Shown here in pieces: positions 1-8,622 of a DNA stretch of 64,000 nucleotides. The notes below the pieces were generated by a model that worked only from the letters and a program-made list of their open reading frames with translations, was not told where the DNA came from and searched no databases. Numbering within the stretch: the stretch's first letter is position 1; every line of letters starts with the position of its first letter. The DNA comes from an uncultured Bacteroidia bacterium (GTDB lineage Bacteria > Bacteroidota > Bacteroidia > Bacteroidales > UBA932): assembly GCA_902798975.1 (NCBI GenBank), contig CADBYT010000004.1, forward strand, positions 142,721 through 206,720. Direction: 5' to 3'. A program made the position numbers and the translations under genes.

Positions 1-148
1 GCGTGATCACGAAGCAGACCGCTCCCGACATGCCCGTGGCCGTGGACAGCTTGTTGGACACGCCCAGGAAGGGGCAGATGCCCAGGAACTGCGCCAGCAG
101 GATGTTATTGACGAAAATCGCCGAAACGATGATGAGGAAGTATTCCAT
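1..148 (-). CDS. rnfA: RnfA, electron transport complex subunit A (N-terminal part only)
   Basis: This is the N-terminal 49 residues of the Rnf/Nqr-type membrane subunit A, and the rest lies beyond the window edge. The protein begins [20 protein letters not shown], followed by [13 protein letters not shown], the first membrane segments typical of RnfA/RsxA. RnfA is an integral membrane subunit of the ferredoxin:NAD+ oxidoreductase that pumps Na+ or H+. The gene follows rnfE after 6 bases in the same direction and is the last visible member of the rnfBCDGEA operon. Confidence 0.93.
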   Translation of the reverse strand, partial: MEYFLIIVSAIFVNNILLAQFLGICPFLGVSNKLSTATGMSGAVCFVIT

Positions 149-154
149 GGCGCA

Positions 155-742
155 CTACTTTTTAGCTAGATACTTGTTGAACAGGACCATCAGGAAGCCG
201 AGCACCAGGAAGGCGCCCGGAGCCATCACGAAGGCGAGGATGCCGTCGCCGGAGATGAACTTCCAGCCGAAGACGGCGCCGCTGCCGAGGATTTCGCGCA
301 CGATGCCGATGACCGTCAGCGAGGCGGTGAAGCCAAGGCCGACGCCCAGGCCGTCGAGGGCGGACTCGCCCACGTTGTGCTTGTTGGCAAAGCCTTCCGC
401 ACGGCCGAGGACGATGCAGTTGACGACGATCAGCGGGATGAAGAGACCGAGCGTCTCATAGACCGCAGGCGTGAAGGCCTGCATCAGCAGCTGGAGCACG
501 GTCACGAAGGTGGCGATCACGGTGATGTAGACCGGGATACGGACCTTGTCCGGCACCATCGGCGCGATGAGCGAAATCACGATATTGCTGAGGATCAGCA
601 CGAACATGGTCGCGAGACCCATCTCCAGACCGTTCATCGCGGAGGTCGTGGTGGCGAGCGTCGGGCACATGCCGAGCACCAGCACGAAGGTCGGGTTGTT
701 CTTGACGAACCCGTCGGTGATGAAATGCAGTTTGCTACTCAT
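155..742 (-). CDS. rnfE: RnfE, electron transport complex subunit E
   Basis: This is a 195-residue integral membrane subunit of the Rnf complex, homologous to NqrD. I chose the ATG giving MSSKLHFITDGFVKNNPTFV, because family members start at this point; an upstream in-frame ATG at 760 would add six residues lying inside rnfG. The family segments NNPTFVLVLGMCPTLA and a GRAEGFA stretch are present, with about six hydrophobic helices. The start overlaps the end of rnfG by 8 bases, which suggests translational coupling. Confidence 0.95.
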   Translation of the reverse strand: MSSKLHFITDGFVKNNPTFVLVLGMCPTLATTTSAMNGLEMGLATMFVLILSNIVISLIAPMVPDKVRIPVYITVIATFVTVLQLLMQAFTPAVYETLGLFIPLIVVNCIVLGRAEGFANKHNVGESALDGLGVGLGFTASLTVIGIVREILGSGAVFGWKFISGDGILAFVMAPGAFLVLGFLMVLFNKYLAKK

Positions 743-1301
743 TGCCCAGCCCTCCTTCATTCAGTTTGTTGAACACAGCCACGGCGTTGGACACCGCCAG
801 CGTGTAGGCGCGGGAGGTGATCGTGGAAGCCGTGATGGCGTCCACGTCGCCGCCGTCCTTCTTCACCGCGAGGGTTTTCGCAGCGGGATCGAAGCCCTGG
901 AACTGCGAAATGAAATGCTCGTCGGTGGTACACTTGGCGCCGAGACCCGGAGTCTCGCTGTGCGAGAGGACCGTGGTGTTGTGGATGGTGCCGTTCTCGG
1001 CGATGCCCACCATCAGCGAAAGGACCCCGCCGAAACCGGAGGTCGAAGAAATGATGGCGCAGCCCGCTCCGGGCACCTTGTAATACTGGTAATTGACCCC
1101 GTTCAGCTCGATGCTGCCCTGTTCGGGCTCCGCCGTGAACTCCGGCAGCACGCGGGCGATGGACGCGGTGGTCTTGGCCCTGGCGGCTTCCGCGATCGGA
1201 TCCGCGGTCACGGCGTATGCGACGCCGACCACGGCCGAGCAGACCAGACACACGGCCGTCAGGCAGAATGCCATATTCTTGAGTGTGGATTTTGCTGCCA
1301 T
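735..1301 (-). CDS. rnfG: RnfG, FMN-binding subunit G
   Basis: This 188-residue subunit has one N-terminal membrane anchor (about residues 10-30) and a periplasmic FMN-binding domain. The motif TASTITS near residue 158 matches the covalent FMN attachment site of RnfG/NqrC, where a threonine carries the flavin by a phosphoester bond. SETPGLGAK, another conserved family stretch, lies about 45 residues upstream. The gene sits between rnfD (1-base gap) and rnfE (8-base overlap). Flavin transferase ApbE, needed for loading, is not in the window. Confidence 0.95.
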   Translation of the reverse strand: MAAKSTLKNMAFCLTAVCLVCSAVVGVAYAVTADPIAEAARAKTTASIARVLPEFTAEPEQGSIELNGVNYQYYKVPGAGCAIISSTSGFGGVLSLMVGIAENGTIHNTTVLSHSETPGLGAKCTTDEHFISQFQGFDPAAKTLAVKKDGGDVDAITASTITSRAYTLAVSNAVAVFNKLNEGGLGNE

Positions 1302-1302
1302 A

Positions 1303-2289
1303 TTATGCCCTCCCGTATTTCTTTTGGTGGAACCACATGTTCAGCAGCGGCACGGTGCAGTTCATCAGCAGGATGGCGAAAGACATGCCCTCCGGATAGG
1401 ATCCGAAGTAGCGTATCATCATCGCGATCAGGCCGATGCCGATACCGTAGATAATGCCGCCCAGGGTGCTCATCGGCGAGGTCACGTAGTCCGTCGCCAT
1501 GAACAGGGCGCCCAGCATCGCGCCGCCGGTCAGCAGGTTGAACTGCACGCCGGTATAGACGTCGGGGTTGATCCCGTGGAAAATGACGGAAATCAGGGCC
1601 ATCGTGCCGAGCACGCAGATCGGGATCCACGGCTTGACCACGCGGCGGATCAGCAGGTACACGAAGCCGATCAGCAGCGCGCCGGCGGAAATCTCACCCG
1701 CGGAGGCACCCGCATCCCAGAGGAAGGAGGCCAGGTCGTAATTGTTCGCGCTCATGAATTCCGGGATGGTCGATCCGGACTTGATCGCTTCCTTGAGCGC
1801 GCTCAGCGGCGTGGCGCCGGAGACGGCATCGGGGATAGGGATGAAGCCGGGCGTCGGCTGCCAGTTGGTCATCTGGGCCGGGAACGAGACCAGCAGGAAC
1901 ACACGGCCGGTGATGGCCGGGTTGAACACGTTCTGGCCAATGCCGCCGAAGGGCAGCTTGGCCACGCAGATCGCCACGAAGGCGCCGATGAACACGATCC
2001 ACAGGGGAATCGCGGACGGCAGGTTCATGGCCAGGAGCAAGCCCGTCACGACGGCGGACAGGTCGCCGACCGTCGAGGGGCGCTTCATCATCCACTTGGT
2101 CACCGCCCACTCCAGCAGCACGCAGGAGAGCACGCTGACCGCGACGACCAGCAGCTCCGCCCAACCGTATGCCAGTACGGAAACGATCAGGGCCGGGCAC
2201 AGCGCGATGATGACATCGCGCATGATGGAGGTCGTGGAGACACTTGCGTGGATGTGCGGATTCGGAGAAACAATATATTTCTTGTCCAT
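1303..2289 (-). CDS. rnfD: RnfD, membrane subunit D
   Basis: This is a 328-residue polytopic subunit homologous to NqrB. The start at MDKKYIVSPNPH fits the family N-terminus (SPNPHIH is conserved); an ATG two codons upstream is possible. The motif SGATPL near residue 165 is the covalent FMN site (threonine). About eight to nine hydrophobic segments are visible. It lies between rnfC and rnfG with almost no spacing. Confidence 0.95.
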   Translation of the reverse strand: MDKKYIVSPNPHIHASVSTTSIMRDVIIALCPALIVSVLAYGWAELLVVAVSVLSCVLLEWAVTKWMMKRPSTVGDLSAVVTGLLLAMNLPSAIPLWIVFIGAFVAICVAKLPFGGIGQNVFNPAITGRVFLLVSFPAQMTNWQPTPGFIPIPDAVSGATPLSALKEAIKSGSTIPEFMSANNYDLASFLWDAGASAGEISAGALLIGFVYLLIRRVVKPWIPICVLGTMALISVIFHGINPDVYTGVQFNLLTGGAMLGALFMATDYVTSPMSTLGGIIYGIGIGLIAMMIRYFGSYPEGMSFAILLMNCTVPLLNMWFHQKKYGRA

Positions 2290-2295
2290 ACGCAT

Positions 2296-3690
2296 TTACT
2301 TTTTAGCTTCGGCAGCGGCTTTCGCGGCCTCGGCGGCAGCCTTGGCGGCGGCCGCGCGGGCGCGGATGACACCCATCACCTGGCCCTTCGCCTGGCGGAT
2401 GTGGTCCAGCAGGGGGATGCAGGCCGGGCAGCTGTACAGGCAGCAGCCGCATTCGATACAATCCTGGGCGGCGTTCGCTTCGAGCGCGTCGAGGTCGCCG
2501 GCCTTGTACAGGCGGTTGAGCAGGAACGGCTCCAGGCCCATCGGGCAGGCGTCCGCGCACTTGCCGCAGCGGATGCAGTTCGTCTCGGGCTTGCGCCGGG
2601 TGTCCTCGTCGCTGAGATAGAGCACGGAGGAGGATCCCTTCACGGTGGTGGCGTCCAGGTTGCTGATGGCCTTGCCCATCATCGGGCCGCCGCTGATCAG
2701 CTTGGCCGCCGTGTCGGGCACGCCGCCGGCCTGCTCCACCACGAAGGAGAGCGGAACGCCGATGCGGAAGAGGTAGTTGTGCTGAAGGTTGCCGGGAATC
2801 TTGTTGCCGGTGACCGTGAGCACGTTGGTAATGAGCGGCTTGTTCTTCTGGACCGCCTCGTAGACGGCCAGCGAGGTGGCGACGTTCTGCACCACGGCGC
2901 CGACGTCGATCGGCAGGCCGCCGGACTTCACCTGACGGTGCATCACGGCGTCGATGAGCTGCTTCTCGCCGCCCTGCGGGTAGCGCTTTTTGAGCACCTT
3001 CACCTCCATGTTCGGATAGCCGAGTTCGGCCACGGCGGCGCGCATCGAAGCGATGGCCTCGGGCTTGTTCTCCTCGATGCCGATCACGCACGGGCAGCCC
3101 AGCACCTTCTGCATGATGGCGGCGCCGATGACGATTTCCTTCGGGCGCTCGATCATGATGCGGTGGTCGCTGGTCAGGTAGGGTTCGCACTCGGTGCCGT
3201 TGAGAATGAGGCACTCCGCCACCTTGCCGGGAGGCGGGCTGAGCTTGACATGGGTCGGGAAAGTCGCACCGCCCAGGCCCACGACGCCGCAGGCCTTGAT
3301 CTTGTCGAGGATGGCGGCCTTGTCGTCAGGAATGGCGGTCACGAGTTCCTTGCTGCGGTCGATCGCAGGATCCCATTCGTCGCCTTCGACGGCGATCTCC
3401 ACGTGCATGACGGGATTGCCGGCGAGGTCCTTGCGCGGGGCTACGGCCTTGACCGTGCCCGACACGGGCGAATGGACGAAGGCGGAGATGAATCCGCCCG
3501 GCTCCGCGATCACCTGGCCGACGAGCACTTTGTCGCCGGGAGCGACCAGCGGCTTGGCCGGGGCGCCCAGGTGCTGGGCCATCGAGACATAGACGGTCTG
3601 CGGGAGCGGAAGCTCCTCAATGGCGCATTCGCGGGCGTATTTGCTGTCGTTCGGGTGGACACCACCCATCGAGAATGTCAGTTTACCCAT
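2296..3690 (-). CDS. rnfC: RnfC, peripheral iron-sulfur/NADH subunit C
   Basis: This 464-residue cytoplasmic-side subunit carries the NADH/FMN-binding region (glycine-rich GLGGATFPTHVK near residue 135, family signature) and two 4Fe-4S motifs, CIRCGKCADACP near residue 372 and CIECGCCLYSCP near residue 413. The C-terminus is an alanine/lysine-rich tail of about 25 residues, common in RnfC proteins. It overlaps rnfB by 8 bases. Confidence 0.96.
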   Translation of the reverse strand: MGKLTFSMGGVHPNDSKYARECAIEELPLPQTVYVSMAQHLGAPAKPLVAPGDKVLVGQVIAEPGGFISAFVHSPVSGTVKAVAPRKDLAGNPVMHVEIAVEGDEWDPAIDRSKELVTAIPDDKAAILDKIKACGVVGLGGATFPTHVKLSPPPGKVAECLILNGTECEPYLTSDHRIMIERPKEIVIGAAIMQKVLGCPCVIGIEENKPEAIASMRAAVAELGYPNMEVKVLKKRYPQGGEKQLIDAVMHRQVKSGGLPIDVGAVVQNVATSLAVYEAVQKNKPLITNVLTVTGNKIPGNLQHNYLFRIGVPLSFVVEQAGGVPDTAAKLISGGPMMGKAISNLDATTVKGSSSVLYLSDEDTRRKPETNCIRCGKCADACPMGLEPFLLNRLYKAGDLDALEANAAQDCIECGCCLYSCPACIPLLDHIRQAKGQVMGVIRARAAAAKAAAEAAKAAAEAKK

Positions 3691-4636
3691 TGGCGTCCTC
3701 CTTTTTATTAGTTTCCGCCTCTGCGGCCGGAATGACGGGCGCAGCCGCCTTGGCTGCCTCGGCGGCCTTGGCCTTGCGGTCGGCGATGCGCTTCTTGACG
3801 GCCTCCTTGTCGAGCTCCTTCGGGAAATTCACCCCATGGATGGCGCCCGTCGGGCAGACCGCCTCGCACTCGCGGCAGAGTTTGCACTTCGTGAAATCGA
3901 TGTAGGCAATATTGTCCGTGACGGTGATGGCCTCGTGTGTGCAGGTCTTGGCGCACAGGCCGCAGCCGATGCAGGCATTGGCGCAGGCCTTCTTGGCGAC
4001 GGGACCCTTGTCCTTGTTGACGCAGGACACGAATTCGCGCATGCCGCGCGGGCCCTTCAGGCGGAGCTCGATGATGTGCTTGGGGCAGGCTTTGGCGCAG
4101 GCGCCGCAGGCGGTGCACTTGTCTTCGTCCACGACGGGCAGGCCCGTCGCCGGATCCATCGACAGAGCGCCGAACTGGCAGGCGGCCACGCAGTCGCCGC
4201 AACCCAGGCAGCCGAAAGCGCAGCCGGTGTCGCCGCTGTAGAGGGCGGCCTTCACCCGGCAGGACTGGGCGCCGTCGTACTCGTTGGTGCGCGGACGGGC
4301 CTCGCAACTGCCGTTGCAGCGGACCACCGCGACCTGCGGAGCCTTGGCGGCCACGGTGAAGCCGAGGATGGCTGCGACTTTCTGCATCACCTCATCGCCT
4401 CCCACCGGGCAATACTGGTTGTCCAGGTTAGGTGCTTTGACCGCCGCATCGGCGAATGCGCGGCATCCGGCGAAGCCGCAGCCGCCGCAGTTGGCGCCCG
4501 GCATCACCTTCTCCACTTCGTCAATCCTCGGGTCTTCCTCCACCTTGAACTTGCGCGCCACCCAGAAGAGGATCAGCGCAAGCAGCAGGCCCAGGACACT
4601 CAGGATCGCAACGGTCCAGATGATTGTTTGAGTCAT
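3683..4636 (-). CDS. rnfB: RnfB, ferredoxin-type subunit B
   Basis: This is a 317-residue protein with one N-terminal membrane helix (about residues 5-27) and the four-cysteine cluster CGGCGFAGC at residues 50-58 plus a further cysteine in QYCPVGG near residue 75. Several ferredoxin CxxCxxCxxxC motifs follow (CLGCGDC, CTACGACAKACP, CIGCGLCAKTC, CKLCRECEAVCP). RnfB accepts electrons from reduced ferredoxin. It abuts rseC with a 1-base overlap and ends in an alanine/lysine-rich tail. Confidence 0.96.
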   Translation of the reverse strand: MTQTIIWTVAILSVLGLLLALILFWVARKFKVEEDPRIDEVEKVMPGANCGGCGFAGCRAFADAAVKAPNLDNQYCPVGGDEVMQKVAAILGFTVAAKAPQVAVVRCNGSCEARPRTNEYDGAQSCRVKAALYSGDTGCAFGCLGCGDCVAACQFGALSMDPATGLPVVDEDKCTACGACAKACPKHIIELRLKGPRGMREFVSCVNKDKGPVAKKACANACIGCGLCAKTCTHEAITVTDNIAYIDFTKCKLCRECEAVCPTGAIHGVNFPKELDKEAVKKRIADRKAKAAEAAKAAAPVIPAAEAETNKKEDANG

Positions 4637-5055
4637 TATGCTTTAATGTTAAAAACGTATTCATTTCTCAGGCGGCCGCGCAGGAGCCAGATGGCCAGGT
4701 AGTACACGGCCACGGCGCCGATTGCGATCAGGCCCGCCAGTAATTCCGTTCCGCCGGCGGAGAGCGTCCCCAGCAGGGCCGCCACCATGACGATCAGGGG
4801 CAGCACGTAGGCCAGCCAGACGGCCTTGTGGCCCATTGATGCCCGCAGCACCACGTCCACTTCCTGGCCCGGCTGGTAATTGTCCCATCCCCGCGTCGGG
4901 AGCTCGACCTGCTTCACCGTGCTGTCGCCCAGGCTGCAGAGCCCCTTGGCATGGCAGGCGGCACAGGCCGACTCGGACACGATCTCCACGGTCGTGACCT
5001 CGGGCGTAATCGATACGATACGCCCCCGGTGGGATATCTCGCTATTGGAACTCAT
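4636..5055 (-). CDS. rseC: RseC/SoxR-reducing system family membrane protein
   Basis: This 139-residue protein of the RseC_MucC family has the usual N-terminal cysteine-rich stretch (ACAACHAKGLCSLG near residue 32) and two membrane helices (about 80-100 and 105-125). In many Bacteroidota this gene opens the rnf operon, as it does here. The role there is unproven; the family is linked to redox control of SoxR and to envelope stress signalling in Proteobacteria. Its start overlaps the dnaB 3' end by 14 bases. Confidence 0.9.
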   Translation of the reverse strand: MSSNSEISHRGRIVSITPEVTTVEIVSESACAACHAKGLCSLGDSTVKQVELPTRGWDNYQPGQEVDVVLRASMGHKAVWLAYVLPLIVMVAALLGTLSAGGTELLAGLIAIGAVAVYYLAIWLLRGRLRNEYVFNIKA

Positions 5056-6514
5056 TGTTCACCATTGTGTTCATGGCGGAGTCGATGGTCATCGAACCGG
5101 CCCGCATGTCCAGCGTGTCGTCGATCTCGACGAAGCGGATCTGCTCGCTCTTGAAGAGCATGTCAATGTCGCAGGTCTCGCCGTTGCGGTGCTTGGCGAT
5201 GATGATCTGCGTCTTTTCCTTGTCCTCGGGATTCTCGCTCAGGCCCACGAAATCCGGCCGGTGGATGAAGAGCACCATGTCGGCGTCCTGCTCGATGGAG
5301 CCGGACTCGCGCAGGTCGGACAGCTGCGGCTTGCCGCCGCCACCCTGCCGCTGCACGGCCTGGCGGGAGAGCTGGGACAGCGCGATGATGGGCACGTCCA
5401 GCTCCTTGGCCGTGGCCTTGAGCGTACGGGAAATGGCCGCCACCTCCTGCTCGCGCATGCCCTTGAGTTCGGCGGGACCCTGCATCAGCTGCAGGTAGTC
5501 CACGACGATGAGGCGCACGCCCTTGTTCTTCACGAGGTTCTTGGCCTTGGTGCGGAACTCCATCAGCGGGAGGCCCGGGGTGTCGTCGATATAGAGCGGA
5601 GCCTTGGACAGGGCCTTGAGCTTGTACTCGAGCTGTTCCCACTCGTAGTCCTCCAGCTTCACGCCGCCCTTGATCTTGTCGGCCGGCAGGCCGGACTCGG
5701 AGGTGATCAGACGCTTGACCAGCTGGATGGCGGACATCTCCAGGGAGAAGAACGCCACCGCCATGTGATGGTCCACCGCGGCGTTGCGCGCCAGGTTCAG
5801 CGAGAAGGCCGTCTTACCCACGGAAGGGCGGGCCGCCAGGATGATCAGGTCGGATTTCTGCCAGCCCATCGTGATGCGGTCGATGCTGTAGAAGCCGGAC
5901 GGCACGCCGTTCAGGCCGGTGCTGCCCTGCATCTCCTGGATGTCCGACATCGCGACGTTGATCAGGCTTCCGATGTCCTGCACCTCGCGGCGCACGTTGC
6001 TCTGGATGGCATCGTACACCTTGCTCTGCGCCTTGTCGATCAAGTCGTCCACCTTGATCGAATCGTCGAACGAATCCTTCAGGATGTCGTACGAGGCGGA
6101 GATCAGGTCGCGCTGGATGGTCTTCTGCTTGAGGATCTTGACGTAGTACTCGATGTGCGCGGCGGAACCGACCTTTTCGGAGAGGTTCGCGAGCACGACA
6201 GTGCCGCCCACGGCCTCCAGGTTACCCTGGGACTTGAGTTCCGTGCTCACCGTGATGATGTCGACCGAGGTGTGGTCCGTCACGAGGCGCGACATCGCCT
6301 CGAAGATCATCCGGTGCTTGGGATCGTAGAAGCAGGAGGGCGTGAGCTCCTCCATGGCGATGTCCACGCAAGACGGCTCCAGCAACATCGCACCCAGGAC
6401 GGCCTCCTCGACGTCAGGGGCCTGGGGCGGCTTGTTGCCGATCTCCATGCCGAGCGTCTCGAGATTGACCGACTGGTCTTTCTTGCGTGCGGTGCCGGGC
6501 CGTTGCGCAGCCAT
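5042..6514 (-). CDS. dnaB: DnaB, replicative DNA helicase
   Basis: This is a 490-residue hexameric helicase that unwinds DNA at the replication fork. The N-terminal domain begins after a 30-residue basic lead (APDVEEAVLGAMLLEP), and the RecA-like C-terminal domain carries Walker A ARPSVGKTAFSLN near residue 230 and a Walker B-like LIVVDYLQLMQG. The length is normal and no intein is present. It is followed directly by rseC-rnf and preceded by the zinc-ribbon gene at 6523 after 8 bases. Confidence 0.97.
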   Translation of the reverse strand: MAAQRPGTARKKDQSVNLETLGMEIGNKPPQAPDVEEAVLGAMLLEPSCVDIAMEELTPSCFYDPKHRMIFEAMSRLVTDHTSVDIITVSTELKSQGNLEAVGGTVVLANLSEKVGSAAHIEYYVKILKQKTIQRDLISASYDILKDSFDDSIKVDDLIDKAQSKVYDAIQSNVRREVQDIGSLINVAMSDIQEMQGSTGLNGVPSGFYSIDRITMGWQKSDLIILAARPSVGKTAFSLNLARNAAVDHHMAVAFFSLEMSAIQLVKRLITSESGLPADKIKGGVKLEDYEWEQLEYKLKALSKAPLYIDDTPGLPLMEFRTKAKNLVKNKGVRLIVVDYLQLMQGPAELKGMREQEVAAISRTLKATAKELDVPIIALSQLSRQAVQRQGGGGKPQLSDLRESGSIEQDADMVLFIHRPDFVGLSENPEDKEKTQIIIAKHRNGETCDIDMLFKSEQIRFVEIDDTLDMRAGSMTIDSAMNTMVNNEFQ

Positions 6515-6522
6515 TTTCGCTA

Positions 6523-7292
6523 CTATATGTCAGGATTGACGATGATGCGTCCGCAGTGCTCGCAGATGACGAGCTTCTTGCCGGAGGCGATGTCCAGGAT
6601 GCGCTGCGGGGTGATGGTGTGGAAGCAGCCGCCGCAGGCGTCGCCATAGGTGCCGTCCTCATGCTTCGGGAACAGGGTCACCACGGCGAGGTGGTTGTGG
6701 GCGTTGCCGCGGATGCGCTCGTAGGCGCTCAGCGTACGCTCGTCGATCTTGGCCGCGCAGGCGCTGCGCTTGGCCTGGAGGGCCTTCTCCTCCTTGGCAG
6801 TGGACTCCACGATCGTGGCCAGCTCTTCCTGCTTGGCCTTGAGGTCCTCCTCGCGGATCAGGATGCGGTCGGCGATGCGCTCGCGGTCGAGCTTGCGCTC
6901 TTCGATGGCGGCGCGGGCGTCGGTAATGTTCTTCTCGGCGATGGCGCGCAGCAGGCCCTGGTTCTCCAGCTCCTTGTTGATGGAGTCGAACTCGCGGCTG
7001 TTGGAGATGTTCTCCAGCTGGCTGCGGTACTTCTCGATCTCGGCGTCCAGCTCGACGATCTGCTTGTTGGCGTTGTCGATGGTGGCGTTGTAGCCCTCGA
7101 TCATCTGTCCGATCTTTTCGGACTTGGCGCGCAGGCCGGCCAGCTCCTCTTCGAGGATCGCGACCTCTGCGGGCAGCTCACCGCGCAGGTGGACCAGCTC
7201 GTCGATGGCGACGTCGGCCTCCTGCAGTTCACAAAAGTCTCCCGCTCGTCGATCGGAGTGGGCACTTTCGTTGTTTTCTTGGTGGTAGCCAT
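6523..7292 (-). CDS. C4 zinc-ribbon coiled-coil protein (CdsZ/DUF164-like), requires a -1 frameshift
   Basis: This is a coiled-coil protein ending in a zinc ribbon with two CxxC pairs (CGGC and CEHC). It is conserved in Bacteroidota and has no firmly established function. The natural start MATTKKTTKVPTPIDERE is at 7292 in one frame, while the body CELQEADVAIDELVHLRGEL and everything after it lies in the -1 frame. The switch falls on a run of four T in the mRNA sense (AAAA at 7233-7236). Either one T is missing (mutation or assembly error) or ribosomes slip from TTT to TTT. The alternative open-frame start upstream (7338) gives an N-terminus unlike the family, so I reject it. Confidence 0.75.
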
Positions 7293-7335
7293 ATATGCTT
7301 TCTTGATATTTATTACTACGTAATATTACAAACTG

Positions 7336-7343
7336 CAAATTTA
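7336..7343 (-). promoter_or_regulatory. Predicted -7 promoter box (TAAATTTG) for the zinc-ribbon gene
   Basis: The minus-strand octamer TAAATTTG fits the Bacteroidota consensus TAnnTTTG. A TTG lies 23 bases upstream, slightly further than the usual spacing. The start codon is at 7292, giving a leader of roughly 38 bases. Confidence 0.55.
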
Positions 7344-7661
7344 GGAAATATTTTTCTTAATCTCCACAAGTTGGGCGCGGATTTCCTTGAGCGATTCGAT
7401 CGCCTTGACGCTCCTGTCCACGGGACGCCGGTCGCCGGCCAGCTGGAGGGCGGCGCCTTCCAGGGTCAGGCCGCGATCCTTGACCAGGTGGTGGATCTGC
7501 TTGAAGGTTTCCACGTCGGCAGCGGTGAACTGCCGGTTGCCCTTGGCGTTGCGCTTGGGCTTGATGAATTTCGGGAAGGAGTTGGACCAGAAACGTACCA
7601 GGGACACCGACTCGCCCAGGATCCCGGCCACCTCGCCGATCGAGTAATACAGTTTCTCCAT
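7341..7661 (-). CDS. MerR-like HTH regulator
   Basis: This is a 106-residue protein with an N-terminal winged HTH of the MerR type (YYSIGEVAGILGESVSLVRFW, residues 5-25, then a wing with KRNAKGNRQFTAADV). A short C-terminal helix (about 85-106) probably dimerises. There is no effector domain and no metal-binding cysteines, as in the small MerR-like proteins found next to M23 peptidases in Bacteroidota. It follows the peptidase gene at 7666 by 4 bases and is probably co-transcribed with it. The target is unknown. Confidence 0.8.
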   Translation of the reverse strand: MEKLYYSIGEVAGILGESVSLVRFWSNSFPKFIKPKRNAKGNRQFTAADVETFKQIHHLVKDRGLTLEGAALQLAGDRRPVDRSVKAIESLKEIRAQLVEIKKNIS

Positions 7662-7665
7662 ATCG

Positions 7666-8622
7666 TTAATCCATTGATTGCAAAGTATTGACGGACATGT
7701 ACAGCATGTTCACGTATTCCGACGGACTGACGGAAGCGAAGAAGAAGCCCACCGGGTCCATCCCGGCGCCGTCCCGGCGCACCTCGTAGTGCAGGTGCGG
7801 AGCGAAAGCCTGTCCGGACATGCCCACGGTGCCGATCCGGTCGCCGGCGCGCACGCGCTGCCCGACATGGACGGTCATGCTCTCCAGGTGGGCATAGACG
7901 GTCTCGTAGCCGCCCGTGTGGGCGATCCGGACGATGTTGCCCTGGGATTTGTTGGAAGAGGCCGTCGTCACGGTCCCGTCCGCGGCGGCCATCACCGGCG
8001 TGCCGCGAGTGACGATCAGGTCCAGGCCTTCGTGGTAGACGTAGGCCTTCAGGAACGGATTCATCTTGCGGCCCGTGGAGGCACCGACCTGCGGATAGGT
8101 GATGTCGGCGATCGGGAGCGTCATCGGCGGCAGGACCATGGCCGTGTCGGACAGGGCCCGGAAAATGCGCTCGAAGGAAGCATCCACCGCCGCGCTGCGC
8201 CGGAGCAGGCTGTCCGCCTTGTGCTGCGTGTAGCTGACCAGGTCCCATTCCGGGATGGTGTCGGCCACGCTGATGGTCTGCGGCTCTTCCATCGGATCCA
8301 GCATGGGGGCGCCGGAGGAATGGAAGACCAGGCCGTAAATCTCGTTGTCCTTGTGCTGCAGGTTGGCGATGGCGTCGCCGAGCAGCTGCTCGCGCTCCTC
8401 CAGTCCGGGATAGAGCCGCTCGTACATGCGGATTTCCCGCCGCAGGCGGCGTTCGGTATCCGTGCGGAAGACCACCGTGAACGCGAGGTAGACCAGCACC
8501 GCCAGGGTGAAGGTCAGCAGCAGGTACACCACGAGCGTCGCCACGGTCCGCCCGATCTGGCGCGGCACCTGTCCGAAATGGAAGCTCTCGGCATTGAATA
8601 TGAACAGCTTGCGTTTAGCCAT
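7666..8622 (-). CDS. M23 (LytM/DipM-type) membrane-anchored peptidase
   Basis: This 318-residue envelope protein has one N-terminal membrane helix (about residues 27-50), a coiled-coil stretch and a C-terminal M23 domain. Zinc ligands are visible: HEGLD near residue 199 (HxxxD) and HLHYE near residue 278 (HxH), so the enzyme is likely active and should cut peptidoglycan cross-bridges. It overlaps the second M23 gene at 8615 by 8 bases; the pair probably forms one unit in wall remodelling. Confidence 0.88.
   Translation of the reverse strand: MAKRKLFIFNAESFHFGQVPRQIGRTVATLVVYLLLTFTLAVLVYLAFTVVFRTDTERRLRREIRMYERLYPGLEEREQLLGDAIANLQHKDNEIYGLVFHSSGAPMLDPMEEPQTISVADTIPEWDLVSYTQHKADSLLRRSAAVDASFERIFRALSDTAMVLPPMTLPIADITYPQVGASTGRKMNPFLKAYVYHEGLDLIVTRGTPVMAAADGTVTTASSNKSQGNIVRIAHTGGYETVYAHLESMTVHVGQRVRAGDRIGTVGMSGQAFAPHLHYEVRRDGAGMDPVGFFFASVSPSEYVNMLYMSVNTLQSMD

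Noticed and set aside
1093-3711. 872-residue open frame on the plus strand across rnfG, rnfD and rnfC
   Set aside because: It is antisense to well-supported Rnf genes, with shadow composition (His, Arg, Asp, Gly rich).
7293-7338. Upstream ATG of the zinc-ribbon gene without frameshift
   Set aside because: The resulting N-terminus is unlike the family and would start at the promoter box; MATTKK at 7292 fits better.
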